This document shows, one piece after another, positions 35,654-47,502 of a DNA stretch of 64,000 bases (its first letter is position 1; every line of letters begins with the position of its first letter). The notes under the pieces are model-generated. The model was given only the letters and a program-made list of their open reading frames with translations. It searched no databases and had not been told where the DNA came from. Source of the DNA: Candidatus Eisenbacteria bacterium (GTDB lineage Bacteria; Eisenbacteria; RBG-16-71-46; SZUA-252); the NCBI GenBank assembly GCA_005893305.1, contig VBOZ01000012.1:39234-103233 (forward strand), read 5' to 3'. Made by a program: the position numbers and the translations under genes.

Positions 35654-36836
35654 GCGCGGTCCCCGGGAGGTCCCTTCGAAGCGAATCATGATCTTCCACG
35701 TGCGCGCGGGCGCCGGCCACGAGCGCGCGGCGCGGGCGGTGGAGCGGGCGACCCAGCAGCTCGACCCCGCCGCCGAAGTGATCGTTCGCGACGCCCTCGA
35801 GTACTCCTCCCCCTTCTTCCGAGCCTTCTACGCCTCGACCTACAACCGCATGGTGGCCCGCGTGCCGCGCGTCTGGGGCTTCGTCTACCGCCGCGCCGAG
35901 CGCACGCCGGTCGAGGGCTTCCGCCAGGAGGTCCGCACGCGGCTCACGCTCTGGAATTGCCGGGGCTACCTGGACGCGGTCGAGCGCTACCGGCCCGACG
36001 CGATCCTCTGCACCCAGTTCCTGCCCGCCGAGGTGTTCGCGTTCCTGCGCGAGCGCGGCAAGGTCCGCGTGCCGGTCGCCTGCGCGATCACCGACTACTC
36101 GATCCACCCGATCTGGGTCTATCGCGGCATCGACCGCTACTACGTGGCCGGCGACGCCGTGAAGGAGCAGCTCGAGGACACCGGCGTCGTGCCCGAGGAT
36201 CGGATCGAGGTGACCGGCATCCCGATCGATCCCCGCTTCGCGATCACGATGCCGGCGGCGGACGCGCGCAAGGCCCTGGGCCTGGACCCCGATCCGGCCC
36301 GACTCACGATTCTCCTGATGGGGGGCGGGTTCGGCTGGGGACCGATCGACGGAATGGTCGACGTGGTCCGCGACCTCTCCAGCGAGGTGCAGGCGCTCGT
36401 GATCACCGGCCGGAACGAACGCCTTAGGAAGCGGCTCCTCGCGCGGGCGCGGGGGCACGAGAGCCGGATCAAGGTGCACGGCTTCACCGATCAGATGGAC
36501 CTCTTCATGGCCGCCTCCGATCTGATCGTCGGAAAGTCCGGAGGGCTCACCTCGAGCGAGGCGATGGCGCGGGGCGTGCCGCTCGTGGTCTTCCGCCCTA
36601 TCCCCGGGCAAGAGGAGCGGAATTGCGACTTCTTACAAGAAAACGGCGCGGCCCTGCGCGTGCATGATCTGGACGAGCTTCACTACCGCCTGCGCCATTT
36701 CCTCGCCGTGCCCGAGCACCTGGCCGCGATGCGCGCCCGGGCGGTCGAGATCGGGCGGCCGCGCTCCGCGTTCGACGTCGCCAAGTCGATCCTGGGCCGA
36801 TTGACACCCCTGGCGGCGGATGGTAGGATCGGTTGA
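35610..36836 (+). CDS. MGDG synthase/UgtP-like glycosyltransferase (GT28-type)
   Basis: Glycosyltransferase-B enzyme expected to glycosylate a diacylglycerol or other lipid acceptor. N-terminal domain begins KRIMIFHVRAGAGHERAA (GAGH acceptor motif); the C-terminal donor half has ILLMGGGFGWGP, DLIVGKSGGLTSSEAMA and the PGQEERN loop typical of the group. About 408 residues. Start is uncertain: 35610 overlaps yraN by 44 bp, ATG 35586 overlaps more, and ATG 35688 would begin inside the first strand. Stop overlaps the cobO ATG (TGATG). Confidence 0.82.
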   Translation: MSRTRSPEAGVSSTERGPREVPSKRIMIFHVRAGAGHERAARAVERATQQLDPAAEVIVRDALEYSSPFFRAFYASTYNRMVARVPRVWGFVYRRAERTPVEGFRQEVRTRLTLWNCRGYLDAVERYRPDAILCTQFLPAEVFAFLRERGKVRVPVACAITDYSIHPIWVYRGIDRYYVAGDAVKEQLEDTGVVPEDRIEVTGIPIDPRFAITMPAADARKALGLDPDPARLTILLMGGGFGWGPIDGMVDVVRDLSSEVQALVITGRNERLRKRLLARARGHESRIKVHGFTDQMDLFMAASDLIVGKSGGLTSSEAMARGVPLVVFRPIPGQEERNCDFLQENGAALRVHDLDELHYRLRHFLAVPEHLAAMRARAVEIGRPRSAFDVAKSILGRLTPLAADGRIG

Positions 36837-37420
36837 TGTCCGAAATTGCCGCAAGTGACGGTATTACAGAGGGATCGGCTGTTCCGACCGAGGGTCGCGA
36901 AACCCGCAAGGGGATCCTTCTCGTCATCACCGGGAACGGGAAGGGCAAGAGCACGTCCGGATTCGGAAGCGCGCTCCGCGCGTTGGGACACGGATTCCGC
37001 GTCGCGGTGATCCAGTTCATGAAGGGACGGATCTACGGCGAGCTGGACGTTCTCCGCTCGCTCCCGCGGATCGACGTCTGGCAGTTCGGCCGGAATGCCT
37101 TCGTCGACCCCAAGAATCCCGACCCGAAGGACGTGGAGCTGGCCCGGAAGGGCCTCGACAAGGCGTGGGAGATCGTTCGCGGCGGCGAGCACGATCTCCT
37201 CATCCTCGACGAGATCAACGTCGTGGCCGACTTCGGGCTCGTTCCGCTTGAGGAAGTGCTGGAGCTCGCGCGGTCCCGCCCGCGGTGGATGGACCTGATC
37301 GCCACCGGGCGGAACGCGCCGGCGGCGCTCGTGGAGCTGGCCGACACCGTGAGCGACGTGCGCGAGATCAAGCACCACTACAAGAAGGGGATCGAGTCGC
37401 GCGCCGGGATGGAGTATTGA
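36836..37420 (+). CDS. cobO: Cob(I)alamin adenosyltransferase (CobO/BtuR type)
   Basis: Makes adenosylcobalamin, the cofactor of the mutases encoded in this window. P-loop GNGKGKST (33-40), FMKG, and the C-terminal [18 protein letters not shown] stretch are those of CobO/BtuR/CobP. About 194 residues, with a 25-residue N-terminal extension. Coupled to meaB through a TTGA overlap. The position suggests it serves local mutase assembly. Confidence 0.95.
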   Translation: MSEIAASDGITEGSAVPTEGRETRKGILLVITGNGKGKSTSGFGSALRALGHGFRVAVIQFMKGRIYGELDVLRSLPRIDVWQFGRNAFVDPKNPDPKDVELARKGLDKAWEIVRGGEHDLLILDEINVVADFGLVPLEEVLELARSRPRWMDLIATGRNAPAALVELADTVSDVREIKHHYKKGIESRAGMEY

Positions 37421-38377
37421 CGGCGCAGGCCGCCGCGGAGATTTCGTCCCTGGCCGCGGAGATCCTGCGCGGCGACGCGCGGGCAACGGCCCGGGCGATG
37501 AGCTTGGTGGAGAACGGGGCGCCCGAAGCGGAGGCGCTCCTCGAGTCGGTATACGGCAAGAAGGGGCCCGCGCCGCGGATCGGGATCACCGGCCCGCCGG
37601 GCGCGGGGAAGAGCACGCTGGTCGCCGAGTACGCGCGCTTGCTGCGCGGCGAAGGGCTCCAGGTCGGGGTGGTGGCGGTCGACCCGACAAGCCCCTTCAC
37701 CGGAGGCGCCATCCTCGGGGATCGCGTCCGGATGGGGGAGCACGCCACCGACGCGATGGTCTTCATCCGGAGCATGGCGACCCGCGGGAGCATGGGCGGC
37801 CTCGCGGCGCGGACCGGCGACCTCTGCGAGATCCTGGACGGCTGGGGGAGCCAGATCACCCTGGTCGAGACGGTCGGGGTCGGGCAGTCGGAGCTGGACG
37901 TGGCGGAGGCCGCGGACACGGTCGCGGTCGTGCTCACGCCGGAGTCGGGCGACGCGATCCAGGCGTTGAAGGCCGGGCTGATGGAGATCGCCGACGTGAT
38001 CGTGCTGAACAAGGCCGATCACGCGGGCGCCGACGCGATGGAGGCGGCCCTTCGTTCCTCCCTCGCCTTCCGGAAGGAGGGGGGCTGGCGCCCTCCCATC
38101 GTCCGAACCGTGGCGATCGAGCGGAAGGGTCTGGAAGAGATGCACAAGGCGCTCCTCGAGCATCGCGCCTACGCCGGGCGCCCGGAGGTCTCGGGCGCGC
38201 TTCGGCGCGAGAAGACGCGGATGCGGCTTCGGAACGCGATTCGCGAGGAGTTGTTGGACGGGTGGCTCAAGGGCCGCGGGCTCGAGGCTGAGCTGGATCG
38301 CGCGGTGGAGCGTGTGCTCCAGGGCGAAATCTCCCCGCACCGCGCGGTGCGCGACTTGATCGAAAGGATGACCCCAC

Positions 38378-38391
<14 letters not shown>
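37417..38391 (+). CDS. meaB: MeaB/ArgK GTPase, B12 mutase chaperone
   Basis: G3E-family GTPase that gates cofactor loading and protects acyl-CoA mutases. P-loop GPPGAGKS (59-66), [26 protein letters not shown] and NKAD (G4) are clear. 324 residues from the TTG at 37417, which overlaps the cobO stop; the longer frame from 37285 lies in cobO. Overlaps the mutase gene by 14 bp. Confidence 0.95.
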
Positions 38392-40072
<1,681 letters not shown>

Positions 40073-40073
40073 C

Positions 40074-40532
40074 GTGGAAACGAAACGGTCCGTGCGAAAG
40101 ATTCGCGTGCTGGTGGGAAAGGCGGGCCTGGACGGGCACGACCGCGGGGCCAAGGTCGTCGCGAGCGCCATGCGGGACGCCGGCTTCGAGGTGATCTACA
40201 CCGGCCTCCATCAGACTCCCGAGATGATCGTGCAGGCGGCGGTGCAGGAAGACGTCGACGCCGTGGCCCTCTCGATCCTCTCGGGCGCGCACATGACCCT
40301 CTTCCCGCGCGTCCATCAGCTGATGCGCGAGCGTGGGATCTCGGACGTGCTCCTGACGGGAGGCGGCATCATCTCGAAGGAAGACATGACGACGTTGAAG
40401 GCGCAGGGTGTTGGGGAGCTCTTCGGCCCGGGCACCTCGACCGCCGCGATCGTCGAATACATCAAGGACTGGGTGGCCAAGCGGAGCGGCGCCAAGGCCG
40501 GGGCCACGGCCGCCGCCGCGCGGACTCGATGA
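40074..40532 (+). CDS. B12-binding small subunit of acyl-CoA mutase
   Basis: 152-residue cobalamin-binding domain with DxHxxG (Asp20, His22, Gly25 in GLDGHDRG), the SILSGAH loop and GGGII. It supplies the axial His for the cofactor. It is the only such domain in the window, although there are two large subunits. GTG start; stop overlaps scoA. Fits IcmB or the small subunit of methylmalonyl-CoA mutase equally. Confidence 0.93.
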   Translation: METKRSVRKIRVLVGKAGLDGHDRGAKVVASAMRDAGFEVIYTGLHQTPEMIVQAAVQEDVDAVALSILSGAHMTLFPRVHQLMRERGISDVLLTGGGIISKEDMTTLKAQGVGELFGPGTSTAAIVEYIKDWVAKRSGAKAGATAAAARTR

Positions 40533-41245
40533 AGAAAGTGGTGAAGAGCGCGGCCGAAGCGCTCGAGCGCGGCGGCATCAAGGACGGCGTGACGATCGTG
40601 CTCGGCGGTTTCGGACTGTGCGGCATACCCGAGAACCTGATCCTCGCGCTTCGGGAAACCGGGGTGAAGGACCTGACCTGCGTATCGAACAACGCGGGGG
40701 TCGACGACTGGGGCCTGGGGCTCCTTCTCAAGACCCGCCAAGTTCGCAAGATGATCTCGAGCTACGTGGGCGAGAACCAGACGTTCGAGCGGCAATACTT
40801 GGACGGAGAGCTCGAGGTGGAGTTGGTGCCGCAGGGTACCCTGGCGGAGCGGATCCGGGCAGGCGGCGCCGGCATCGGCGGCTTCTACACTCCGACGGGG
40901 GTCGGCACGATGGTCGCGGAGGGGAAAGAGAGCCGCGTGATCCAGGGCCGTGAGTACGTGCTCGAGATGCCGATCCGCGGCGATTTCGCGTTCGTCAAGG
41001 CGTGGAAGGGCGACCATGCGGGGAACCTCGTCTACCGGATGTCTGCGCGGAATTTCAACCCGATGGCCGCGACGGCGGGAAACGTGACGCTGGCCGAGGT
41101 GGAAGAGCTGGTCCAACCGGGGAAGATCGATCCCGATCACGTCGTGACCCCGGGCATCTTCATCGATTGCATTTTCCAGGGGACCTATGGACCCAAGCGA
41201 ATCGAAAAGAGAACGAATCGTCCGGCGAGCGGCGCTCGAGCTTAA
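40529..41245 (+). CDS. scoA: 3-oxoacid CoA-transferase subunit A
   Basis: Family I CoA transferase alpha subunit moving CoA between succinyl-CoA and acetoacetate (or related acids). [13 protein letters not shown] near the N-terminus, [15 protein letters not shown] and NLVYR are family marks. 238 residues; ATGA overlap with the small subunit and 59 bp overlap with scoB, whose ATG lies inside this gene. Confidence 0.93.
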   Translation: MKKVVKSAAEALERGGIKDGVTIVLGGFGLCGIPENLILALRETGVKDLTCVSNNAGVDDWGLGLLLKTRQVRKMISSYVGENQTFERQYLDGELEVELVPQGTLAERIRAGGAGIGGFYTPTGVGTMVAEGKESRVIQGREYVLEMPIRGDFAFVKAWKGDHAGNLVYRMSARNFNPMAATAGNVTLAEVEELVQPGKIDPDHVVTPGIFIDCIFQGTYGPKRIEKRTNRPASGARA

Positions 41246-41849
41246 GGACGGCTATTACGTGAATCTGGGGATCGGCATGCCGACCCTCGTGGCGAACTAC
41301 ATCCCGAAAGGGATGGACGTCATCCTCCAGTCGGAGAACGGCGTGCTGGGCGTGGGGCCGTATCCCGCTCCGGGCAAAGAGGACGGCGACCTGATCAACG
41401 CGGGGAAGGAGACGATCACCGTCCTCCCGGGCGCCGCGTTCTTCTCGAGCGCCGATTCCTTCGCGATGGTGCGCGGCGGCCACGTCGACCTCACGATCTT
41501 GGGGGCGATGGAAGTCGACCAGGAGGGGAACCTCGCGAACTGGATGATCCCGGGGAAGATGGTGAAAGGGATGGGCGGCGCGATGGACCTGGTGGCCGGA
41601 GCGAAGCGCGTGGTCGTGACGATGCTCCACGCGTCGAAGGACGGCGCGTCGAAGGTCCTCCGGAAGTGCGCCCTCCCCCTGACCGGCAGGAAAGTCGTGC
41701 ACCGGATCATCACCGACCTGGCCGTCATGGACGTGGTGCACGACGGACTGAAGCTCATCGAGAGGGCGCCCGGCGTCACCGTCGACGAGATCGTGAACGC
41801 GACCGAAGCCGAGCTTGTGATCGACGAAGTCTGCGAGATGCCGGTATGA
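41187..41849 (+). CDS. scoB: 3-oxoacid CoA-transferase subunit B
   Basis: Catalytic beta subunit: Glu50 in [11 protein letters not shown] forms the glutamyl-CoA intermediate. [32 protein letters not shown] and GMGGAMDLV are conserved. 220 residues. The operon makes acetoacetyl-CoA available to the thiolase further downstream. Confidence 0.95.
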   Translation: MDPSESKRERIVRRAALELKDGYYVNLGIGMPTLVANYIPKGMDVILQSENGVLGVGPYPAPGKEDGDLINAGKETITVLPGAAFFSSADSFAMVRGGHVDLTILGAMEVDQEGNLANWMIPGKMVKGMGGAMDLVAGAKRVVVTMLHASKDGASKVLRKCALPLTGRKVVHRIITDLAVMDVVHDGLKLIERAPGVTVDEIVNATEAELVIDEVCEMPV

Positions 41850-41865
41850 CCGGCGAAAGGAACCG

Positions 41866-43059
41866 ATGCTGACCATGACTGGTGCCCGCCGCGACGATAT
41901 CTACGAGCTGACGCCGGAGCAGGGCGAATGGCGGGACACGCTGCGGGATTTCGCCGATCGCGAGATCGCCCCAGGAGCCGCGCGCTTCGACGACGCGGGC
42001 GAGTTCCCGTGGGAGAACGTGAAGAAGATGGCGGAGCTGGGCCTCTTCGGGCTCGTCTTCCCCGAGCAGTACGGGGGCGGCGGATTCGGGACGCTGGAGT
42101 ACGTGCTCGCGGTCGAGGAGATCTCGCGCGCCTGCGCCTCCACCGGGATCACGCTCGCGGCCCACGTCTCGCTCGGCACATGGCCGATCTACAACTTCGG
42201 CACGGAGGAGCAGAAGCGCAAGTACCTCCCCGCCCTCTGCTCGGGCGAGCGCCTGGGCGCCTTCGGCCTGACGGAGCCCGAAGCCGGGAGCGACGCGGGC
42301 GGCACGAAGACGCGCGCGATCCTGGACGCCTCGACCTACGTCATCAACGGCCGGAAGATCTACATCACCAACGGATCGGTCTGCGGCACGGCGGTCTTCA
42401 CGGCGGTCACGACGCCTGGGGTCGGCGTCAAGGGGATCTCCTCCTTCATCGTGGAGAAGGGAACGCCCGGCTTCACGCCGGGCACCCGCGAGAAGAAGAT
42501 GGGTCACCGGGCCAGCGACACCGTCGAGTTGATCTTCGACAATTTGAAGCTCCCCAAGGAGAACATGCTCGGCCCTGAGGGGGGCGGCTTTACCCAATTC
42601 ATGAAGACATTGGACGGCGGCCGCATCTCAATTGGGGCGATGTCGCTCGGGATCGCGCAGGCGGCGCTCGACTCCGCCGTGAAGTACGCGCGCGAGCGCC
42701 GTCAGTTCGGCCGGGCGATCGCCGACTTCCAGGCGATCCAGCTCCTCCTCGCCGACATCGTCACGGAGCTGGAGGCGGCGCGGCTCCTCGTCTACCAGAC
42801 CGCTCGGCTCAAGGACCGGGGACAGCCGTTCACCCGGTACGCGGCGATGGCCAAGCTCAAGGCATCGACCGTCGCCATGCGGGCGGCCGATTCCGCGGTC
42901 CAGATCCACGGGGGGGCGGGGTACATGACCGACCATCCGGTCGAACGTTATTTCCGCGACGCCAAGCTGATGGAGATCGGCGAGGGAACGTCGCAGATCC
43001 AGAAGCTCATCATCGCCAGGGAACTATTGCGCGAGGCGGGATACCGGATCGGCTCCTAG
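41866..43059 (+). CDS. Acyl-CoA dehydrogenase (first copy)
   Basis: FAD-dependent acyl-CoA dehydrogenase, 397 residues; electrons would pass to ETF (58.5-60.2 kb). ACAD motifs: [35 protein letters not shown], and [21 protein letters not shown]. The likely catalytic Glu is in [11 protein letters not shown], the short/medium-chain position. ATG 41866 with GAAAGGA upstream. Whether it is butyryl-, isobutyryl- or another specificity is not decided by sequence. Confidence 0.92.
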   Translation: MLTMTGARRDDIYELTPEQGEWRDTLRDFADREIAPGAARFDDAGEFPWENVKKMAELGLFGLVFPEQYGGGGFGTLEYVLAVEEISRACASTGITLAAHVSLGTWPIYNFGTEEQKRKYLPALCSGERLGAFGLTEPEAGSDAGGTKTRAILDASTYVINGRKIYITNGSVCGTAVFTAVTTPGVGVKGISSFIVEKGTPGFTPGTREKKMGHRASDTVELIFDNLKLPKENMLGPEGGGFTQFMKTLDGGRISIGAMSLGIAQAALDSAVKYARERRQFGRAIADFQAIQLLLADIVTELEAARLLVYQTARLKDRGQPFTRYAAMAKLKASTVAMRAADSAVQIHGGAGYMTDHPVERYFRDAKLMEIGEGTSQIQKLIIARELLREAGYRIGS

Positions 43060-43101
43060 GGCCGCCGGCGCTTCGCACCGCATCGGAAGGAGAGACGGAA
43101 C

Positions 43102-44289
43102 GTGGCAGATCGTGACGCATACATCGTGAGCGCTTGCCGGACCGCCATCGGCGAGTTCATGGGCGGAATCTCGTCCATGACCGCGCCGCAGCTCGGGGCG
43201 ATCGCGATCCGGGAAGCGGTGAAGCGCGCCGGCGCGGATCCGGCGCAGATCGACGAGGTCCTCATGGGGAACGTGGTCCAGGCCGGCGTTGGCCAGGCGC
43301 CCGCGCGCCAGGCGGCGATCCACGGCGGCATCCCCGACACGGTCCCCGCGATGACGGTCAACAAGGTCTGTGGCTCGGGCCTCAAGGCGGTCATGCTGGC
43401 CGCGCAGGCGATCCGCGCCGGCGACGCCGACGTGATCGTGGCCGGCGGAATGGAATCGATGTCGAACGCGCCCTACTTCCTGCCGAAGGCGCGGAGCGGC
43501 TACCGGCTCGGAAACGGCGAGCTGGTGGACGGCGTGATCCACGACGGGCTCTGGGATTCGTTCAACAACTTCCACATGGGAAGCGCCGCCGAGCTGATCG
43601 CGCGGAAATTCAAGGTCACGCGCGAGGAGCAGGACCGCTTCTCGGTGGAGAGCAACCAGAAGGCGGTCCGGGCGCAGAAGGAAGGCGCCTTCAAGGACGA
43701 GATCGTGCCGGTGATGATCCCCCAGAAGAAGGGCGACCCGAAGTGCTTCTGCGTCGACGAGCGTCCCAGGCCCGACGCCTCGATGGAGAGCCTCGGGAAG
43801 CTCCGTCCGGCGTTCGAGAAGGAAGGGACGGTCACGGCCGGCAACGCGCCGGGCCTGAATGACGGCGCCTCGGCGGTCGTGGTGATGTCCGGCGACGCCG
43901 TCAAACGGACGGGCGCGAAGCCGATGGCCCGCGTGAACGGATACGCGGCGGGCGGAACGGCGCCGGAGATGGTGTTCTACGCTCCGGTCATCGCGGTGCG
44001 GAAGCTGGCCGAGAAAATGGGCCGGAAGACGGACCAGTGGGATCTGATCGAGGCGAACGAGGCGTTCGCGGTCCAGGCGATCGTGGACGCGCGGGAGTTG
44101 GGCTGGGATCCGGCCAAGCTCAACGTGCGGGGCGGCGCCGTGGCGCTCGGGCACCCGATCGGAGCGAGCGGCGCGCGCATCCTGACGACCCTCCTCTACT
44201 CGATGCGGGACCGGAAGGCCAAATCGGGCCTGGCCACGCTTTGCCTGGGCGGCGGGAACGCGGTGGCGTTGAGCGTCGAGGCGGTTTGA
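43102..44289 (+). CDS. Acetyl-CoA acetyltransferase (thiolase)
   Basis: Biosynthetic/degradative thiolase, 395 residues. Acylated Cys90 in NKVCGSGLKAV, His in GHPIGASGAR, and a Cys in CLGGGNAVAL (usually CIGGGMG-like; the Cys is kept). Converts acetoacetyl-CoA to two acetyl-CoA. GTG start with AAGGAGA upstream; stop overlaps the hbd ATG. Confidence 0.94.
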   Translation: MADRDAYIVSACRTAIGEFMGGISSMTAPQLGAIAIREAVKRAGADPAQIDEVLMGNVVQAGVGQAPARQAAIHGGIPDTVPAMTVNKVCGSGLKAVMLAAQAIRAGDADVIVAGGMESMSNAPYFLPKARSGYRLGNGELVDGVIHDGLWDSFNNFHMGSAAELIARKFKVTREEQDRFSVESNQKAVRAQKEGAFKDEIVPVMIPQKKGDPKCFCVDERPRPDASMESLGKLRPAFEKEGTVTAGNAPGLNDGASAVVVMSGDAVKRTGAKPMARVNGYAAGGTAPEMVFYAPVIAVRKLAEKMGRKTDQWDLIEANEAFAVQAIVDARELGWDPAKLNVRGGAVALGHPIGASGARILTTLLYSMRDRKAKSGLATLCLGGGNAVALSVEAV

Positions 44290-45152
44290 TGCCGACGGCA
44301 ACCGCGACGCGCCCCGTGGTCGTGGCCGGCGCAGGGACCATGGGGAGCGGCATCGCGCAGGTGTTCGCCGCGTCGGGAAGGCAGGTCCTCCTCGTCGATC
44401 CGGTCGAGACGGCCTTGAAGAAGGGCCTCGGCGTCATCGAGAAGAGCCTGGGCCGGCTCGTCGACAAAGGGACGATCGATTCCAAGGCAAGGGAGGAGAC
44501 CCTCCGGCGCATCTCGGTTCAGGAGGCCGGATTTCCGTTCGCCGAGTGCGCGATCGCCGTCGAGGCGGTCCCGGAGCGTCCGGACCTCAAGAAGAGCGTC
44601 TTCCAGATGCTGGACCAGAAGCTTCCGCCGGGGGCCATCCTCGCCACCAACACCTCCTCGATCTCGGTGACCGAGCTCGCGGCGGCCACGCGGCGACCCG
44701 CGCGCTTCGTCGGCATGCATTTCATGAATCCGGTCCCGATCATGCAGCTCGTCGAGATCGTCCGTGGTCTCGAGACGAGCGACGAGACCGTCGCCGAGAC
44801 GGTGGATCTGGCGCGGGCGCTCGGCAAGGTTCCCGTCGTGGTGGCCGACCGGCCGGGCTTCGTGAGCAATCGGGTCCTCATGCCGATGATCAACGAGGCC
44901 GCCTTCGCCCTCATGGAGGGCGTCGCCGACCGCGAGGCGATCGATACCGTCATGAAGCTGGGCATGAACCACCCGATGGGGCCGCTCGCCCTGGCCGATC
45001 TCATCGGCATCGACGTCTGCCTCGACATCATGGAAGTCCTTCATCGCGGGTTCGGGGACTCCAAGTACCGGGCCTGCCCCCTGCTGCGCCAGATGGTGGC
45101 AGCCGGACGCCTCGGACGAAAGTCGGGCCGCGGCTTCTACGAGTACCCCTGA
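44289..45152 (+). CDS. hbd: 3-hydroxybutyryl-CoA dehydrogenase
   Basis: NAD(P)-dependent dehydrogenase, 287 residues. GAGTMGSGIA (14-23) is the cofactor fold; NTSSISVTEL, HFMNPVPIMQLVEIV and RPGFVSNRVLMPMINEA are hallmarks of the hbd family. Oxidises 3-hydroxybutyryl-CoA to acetoacetyl-CoA. ATG 44289 overlaps the thiolase stop. Confidence 0.95.
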   Translation: MPTATATRPVVVAGAGTMGSGIAQVFAASGRQVLLVDPVETALKKGLGVIEKSLGRLVDKGTIDSKAREETLRRISVQEAGFPFAECAIAVEAVPERPDLKKSVFQMLDQKLPPGAILATNTSSISVTELAAATRRPARFVGMHFMNPVPIMQLVEIVRGLETSDETVAETVDLARALGKVPVVVADRPGFVSNRVLMPMINEAAFALMEGVADREAIDTVMKLGMNHPMGPLALADLIGIDVCLDIMEVLHRGFGDSKYRACPLLRQMVAAGRLGRKSGRGFYEYP

Positions 45153-45168
45153 CCGAAGAAGCCCACAC

Positions 45169-46329
45169 TTGAATTTCGAGCTGACCGAAGAGCAGGAGAT
45201 GCTGCGCGCCGCCGCGCGCGAGTTCGCCGAGGGCGAGATCGTGCCGATCGCCTATCAGATCGACGCGACCGAGATGATCCCAGACTCGCTCCGGAAGAAG
45301 CTCCGCGAGAACAACTTCTTCTCGCTTCTGATCCCACGCGACTACGGCGGTGTGGAAGTGGACGCCATCAGCTACGTCCTGGTGATGGAGGAGCTATCGC
45401 GCGCCTCCGCCGCGGTCGGGATCACCATCTCGGTCCACAACTCCGTCGCCGCGGGGCCGATCTCGATGTTCGGATCCGCGGAGCAGAAGGCCAAGTGGCT
45501 CCCGCTCCTTGCCGAGCGGCTCCTCGGGGCGTTCGCGCTGACCGAGCCCGGCTCGGGCTCGGACTCCGCGGCCCTGTCGACGCGCGCGGTAGCCAACGAC
45601 GGGTGCTACGTCCTGGACGGCGCCAAGACCTTCGTGACCAACGGAAACTACGCCGATCTCTTCGTCCTGATGGCGCGGACCAGCCAGGAGCTGAAGCATC
45701 GGGGCATCACCGCGTTTCTCGTGGAGCGGAAGAGCCCCGGTCTGAAGATCGGAAAGACCCTCGAGAAAATGGGCATCCGCGGCTCGGACACGGTCGAGCT
45801 GACCCTGGAGCGTTGCTGCGTGCCGGCGGAAAATAGGCTCTCGGAAGAGGGCCGGGGATTTCGCGTGGCGATGCAGACGCTCGATGGAGGACGGATCGGG
45901 GTCGCGGCCCAGGCGCTCGGGATCGCGCAGGCCGCGTTGGACGCCGCCGTCCGCTACGCGCGCGAGCGCGTCCAGTTCGGGAAGCCGATCTCCGAATTCC
46001 AGGCCATCCAGTGGATGATCGCCGACATGAAGGCGCAGATCGAAGGGGCGCGGCTCCTCACCCTCCGCGCCGCGTGGCTCAAAGACCAGGGGCTTCCGCA
46101 CGGGCCCGAGGCGTCGATCGCGAAGCTGATCGCCTCGGCCGCGGCGCGCGAGGTCACCGACCGGGCGGTGCAGATCCACGGCGGCTACGGCTACACGAAG
46201 GAGTTCGCGGTGGAGCGGTATTACCGCGACGCGAAGGTGACCGAGCTCTACGAAGGGACCTCCGAGATCCAGCGGATCGTGATCGCCAACTCGCTTCTTC
46301 ATCCGAAGGACACGAAAAGGGCCCCGTGA
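45169..46329 (+). CDS. Acyl-CoA dehydrogenase (second copy, short-chain type)
   Basis: 386 residues, FAD-dependent. LTEPGSGSDSAALST, FVTNGNYAD, RVQFGKPISEFQAIQ and IHGGYGYTKEFAVERYYRDAK are standard; the catalytic Glu lies in ELYEGTSEIQR, the butyryl-CoA dehydrogenase pattern. TTG start at 45169. It shares the operon with the first copy but differs in sequence, so the two probably act on different acyl chains. Ends with GTGA overlap to the DUF362 gene. Confidence 0.93.
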   Translation: MNFELTEEQEMLRAAAREFAEGEIVPIAYQIDATEMIPDSLRKKLRENNFFSLLIPRDYGGVEVDAISYVLVMEELSRASAAVGITISVHNSVAAGPISMFGSAEQKAKWLPLLAERLLGAFALTEPGSGSDSAALSTRAVANDGCYVLDGAKTFVTNGNYADLFVLMARTSQELKHRGITAFLVERKSPGLKIGKTLEKMGIRGSDTVELTLERCCVPAENRLSEEGRGFRVAMQTLDGGRIGVAAQALGIAQAALDAAVRYARERVQFGKPISEFQAIQWMIADMKAQIEGARLLTLRAAWLKDQGLPHGPEASIAKLIASAAAREVTDRAVQIHGGYGYTKEFAVERYYRDAKVTELYEGTSEIQRIVIANSLLHPKDTKRAP

Positions 46330-47432
46330 ACTCGAAGGTCGCCGTCCTCAAGACATCCCCGCAGACGGTGGTACGGGATTTCGGCCGCCTGATGGAGCTG
46401 GCGGATCTCCGCGCCGAGCTCTCGCCCGACCGGCTGACGCTCTTGAAGGTCAATATCTCGTGGCAGGTCTACTACCCGGCAGTCTCCACGAGCCCCTGGC
46501 AGCTCGAGGGCGTCATCCGGGCGCTCCTCGATGGCGGGTTCTCGAAGGACCGCATCCTCGCCGCCCAGAACTCCACCGTCGTGGTCGATCCCCACCTCGG
46601 GCTCAAGACCAACAAGCTCGAGCCGGTGCTCGACCGGTTCGGGATCCGCTCGATCTGGCTGAACGACAAGGAGAGCGAGGCCGATTGGGTCCGCTACGAG
46701 CCGAAGGGGAAGATGCTCGTGCTCCGCGATGTCTATCCCGACGGGCTCATGATTCCCAAAACCCTGATCGGCGCGAATATCATCCACCTGCCGACGCTCA
46801 AGACCCACGTCTTCACCGAGATAACCGGTGCGATGAAGAACGCGTTCGGAGGGCTGCTTCACTTGAAGCGCCACTGGACCCACAGCGTGATTCACGAAAC
46901 CCTGGTCGACCTCCTGGTCATCCAAAAAGAGATCCACCCGGCAATCTTCGCCGTCATGGACGGGACGATCTCGGGGGACGGGCCCGGGCCGAGGGCCATG
47001 CGCCTTCGCGAAACGAATCTGATCCTGGCCTCCCGCGACCAAGTGGCGATCGACGCGACCGCGGCCAAGCTGATGGGGTTCGACCCGCTGACGATCCGGT
47101 TCATCCGCCTGGCGCACGAAGCGGGCCTGGGGAAGGGCGACCCCCGCGAGATCGACCTCGTCGGCGACGACGTCTCGAACGTGAACCTCCATTACTCCCG
47201 AAACGAGAACACCTTCGCGTCGAAGGGGCAGAAGCTCATCTACCACGGACCTTTGAAGCCGCTCGAGGGGTTGCTACTACGTAGTCCGCTGGTGCCGTGG
47301 TCGTTTGCAGCCAGCCGCCTCTACCACGACGGATATTGGTATCCATTCGTGGGCAAAGGCCGGAAACGGACGATAATGAAATCAGAATGGGGACGACTCT
47401 TCCGGGAATACGAGCCGAAGGGTCAGGAATAA
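46326..47432 (+). CDS. DUF362 family protein without cysteines
   Basis: 368 residues starting at GTG 46326. DUF362 landmarks: VKVNISW-like early strand (LLKVNISWQVYYP), IIHLPTLKTHVFTEITGAMKN, GLLHLKRHWTH, VMDGTISGDGPGPRAM and ASRDQVAIDATAAKLMGFD. Many relatives carry ferredoxin-type cysteine clusters; I find no Cys at all here. Role unknown. Translational coupling to the acyl-CoA dehydrogenase implies some connection to that pathway. Confidence 0.85.
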   Translation: MNSKVAVLKTSPQTVVRDFGRLMELADLRAELSPDRLTLLKVNISWQVYYPAVSTSPWQLEGVIRALLDGGFSKDRILAAQNSTVVVDPHLGLKTNKLEPVLDRFGIRSIWLNDKESEADWVRYEPKGKMLVLRDVYPDGLMIPKTLIGANIIHLPTLKTHVFTEITGAMKNAFGGLLHLKRHWTHSVIHETLVDLLVIQKEIHPAIFAVMDGTISGDGPGPRAMRLRETNLILASRDQVAIDATAAKLMGFDPLTIRFIRLAHEAGLGKGDPREIDLVGDDVSNVNLHYSRNENTFASKGQKLIYHGPLKPLEGLLLRSPLVPWSFAASRLYHDGYWYPFVGKGRKRTIMKSEWGRLFREYEPKGQE

Positions 47433-47502
47433 TCGATCGCGCGGGCTTGGCCGCGGATCAGCCGCGGAGCTTCGCCCGCGGCTCAGGGAGGAGGGGATCG
47501 GA

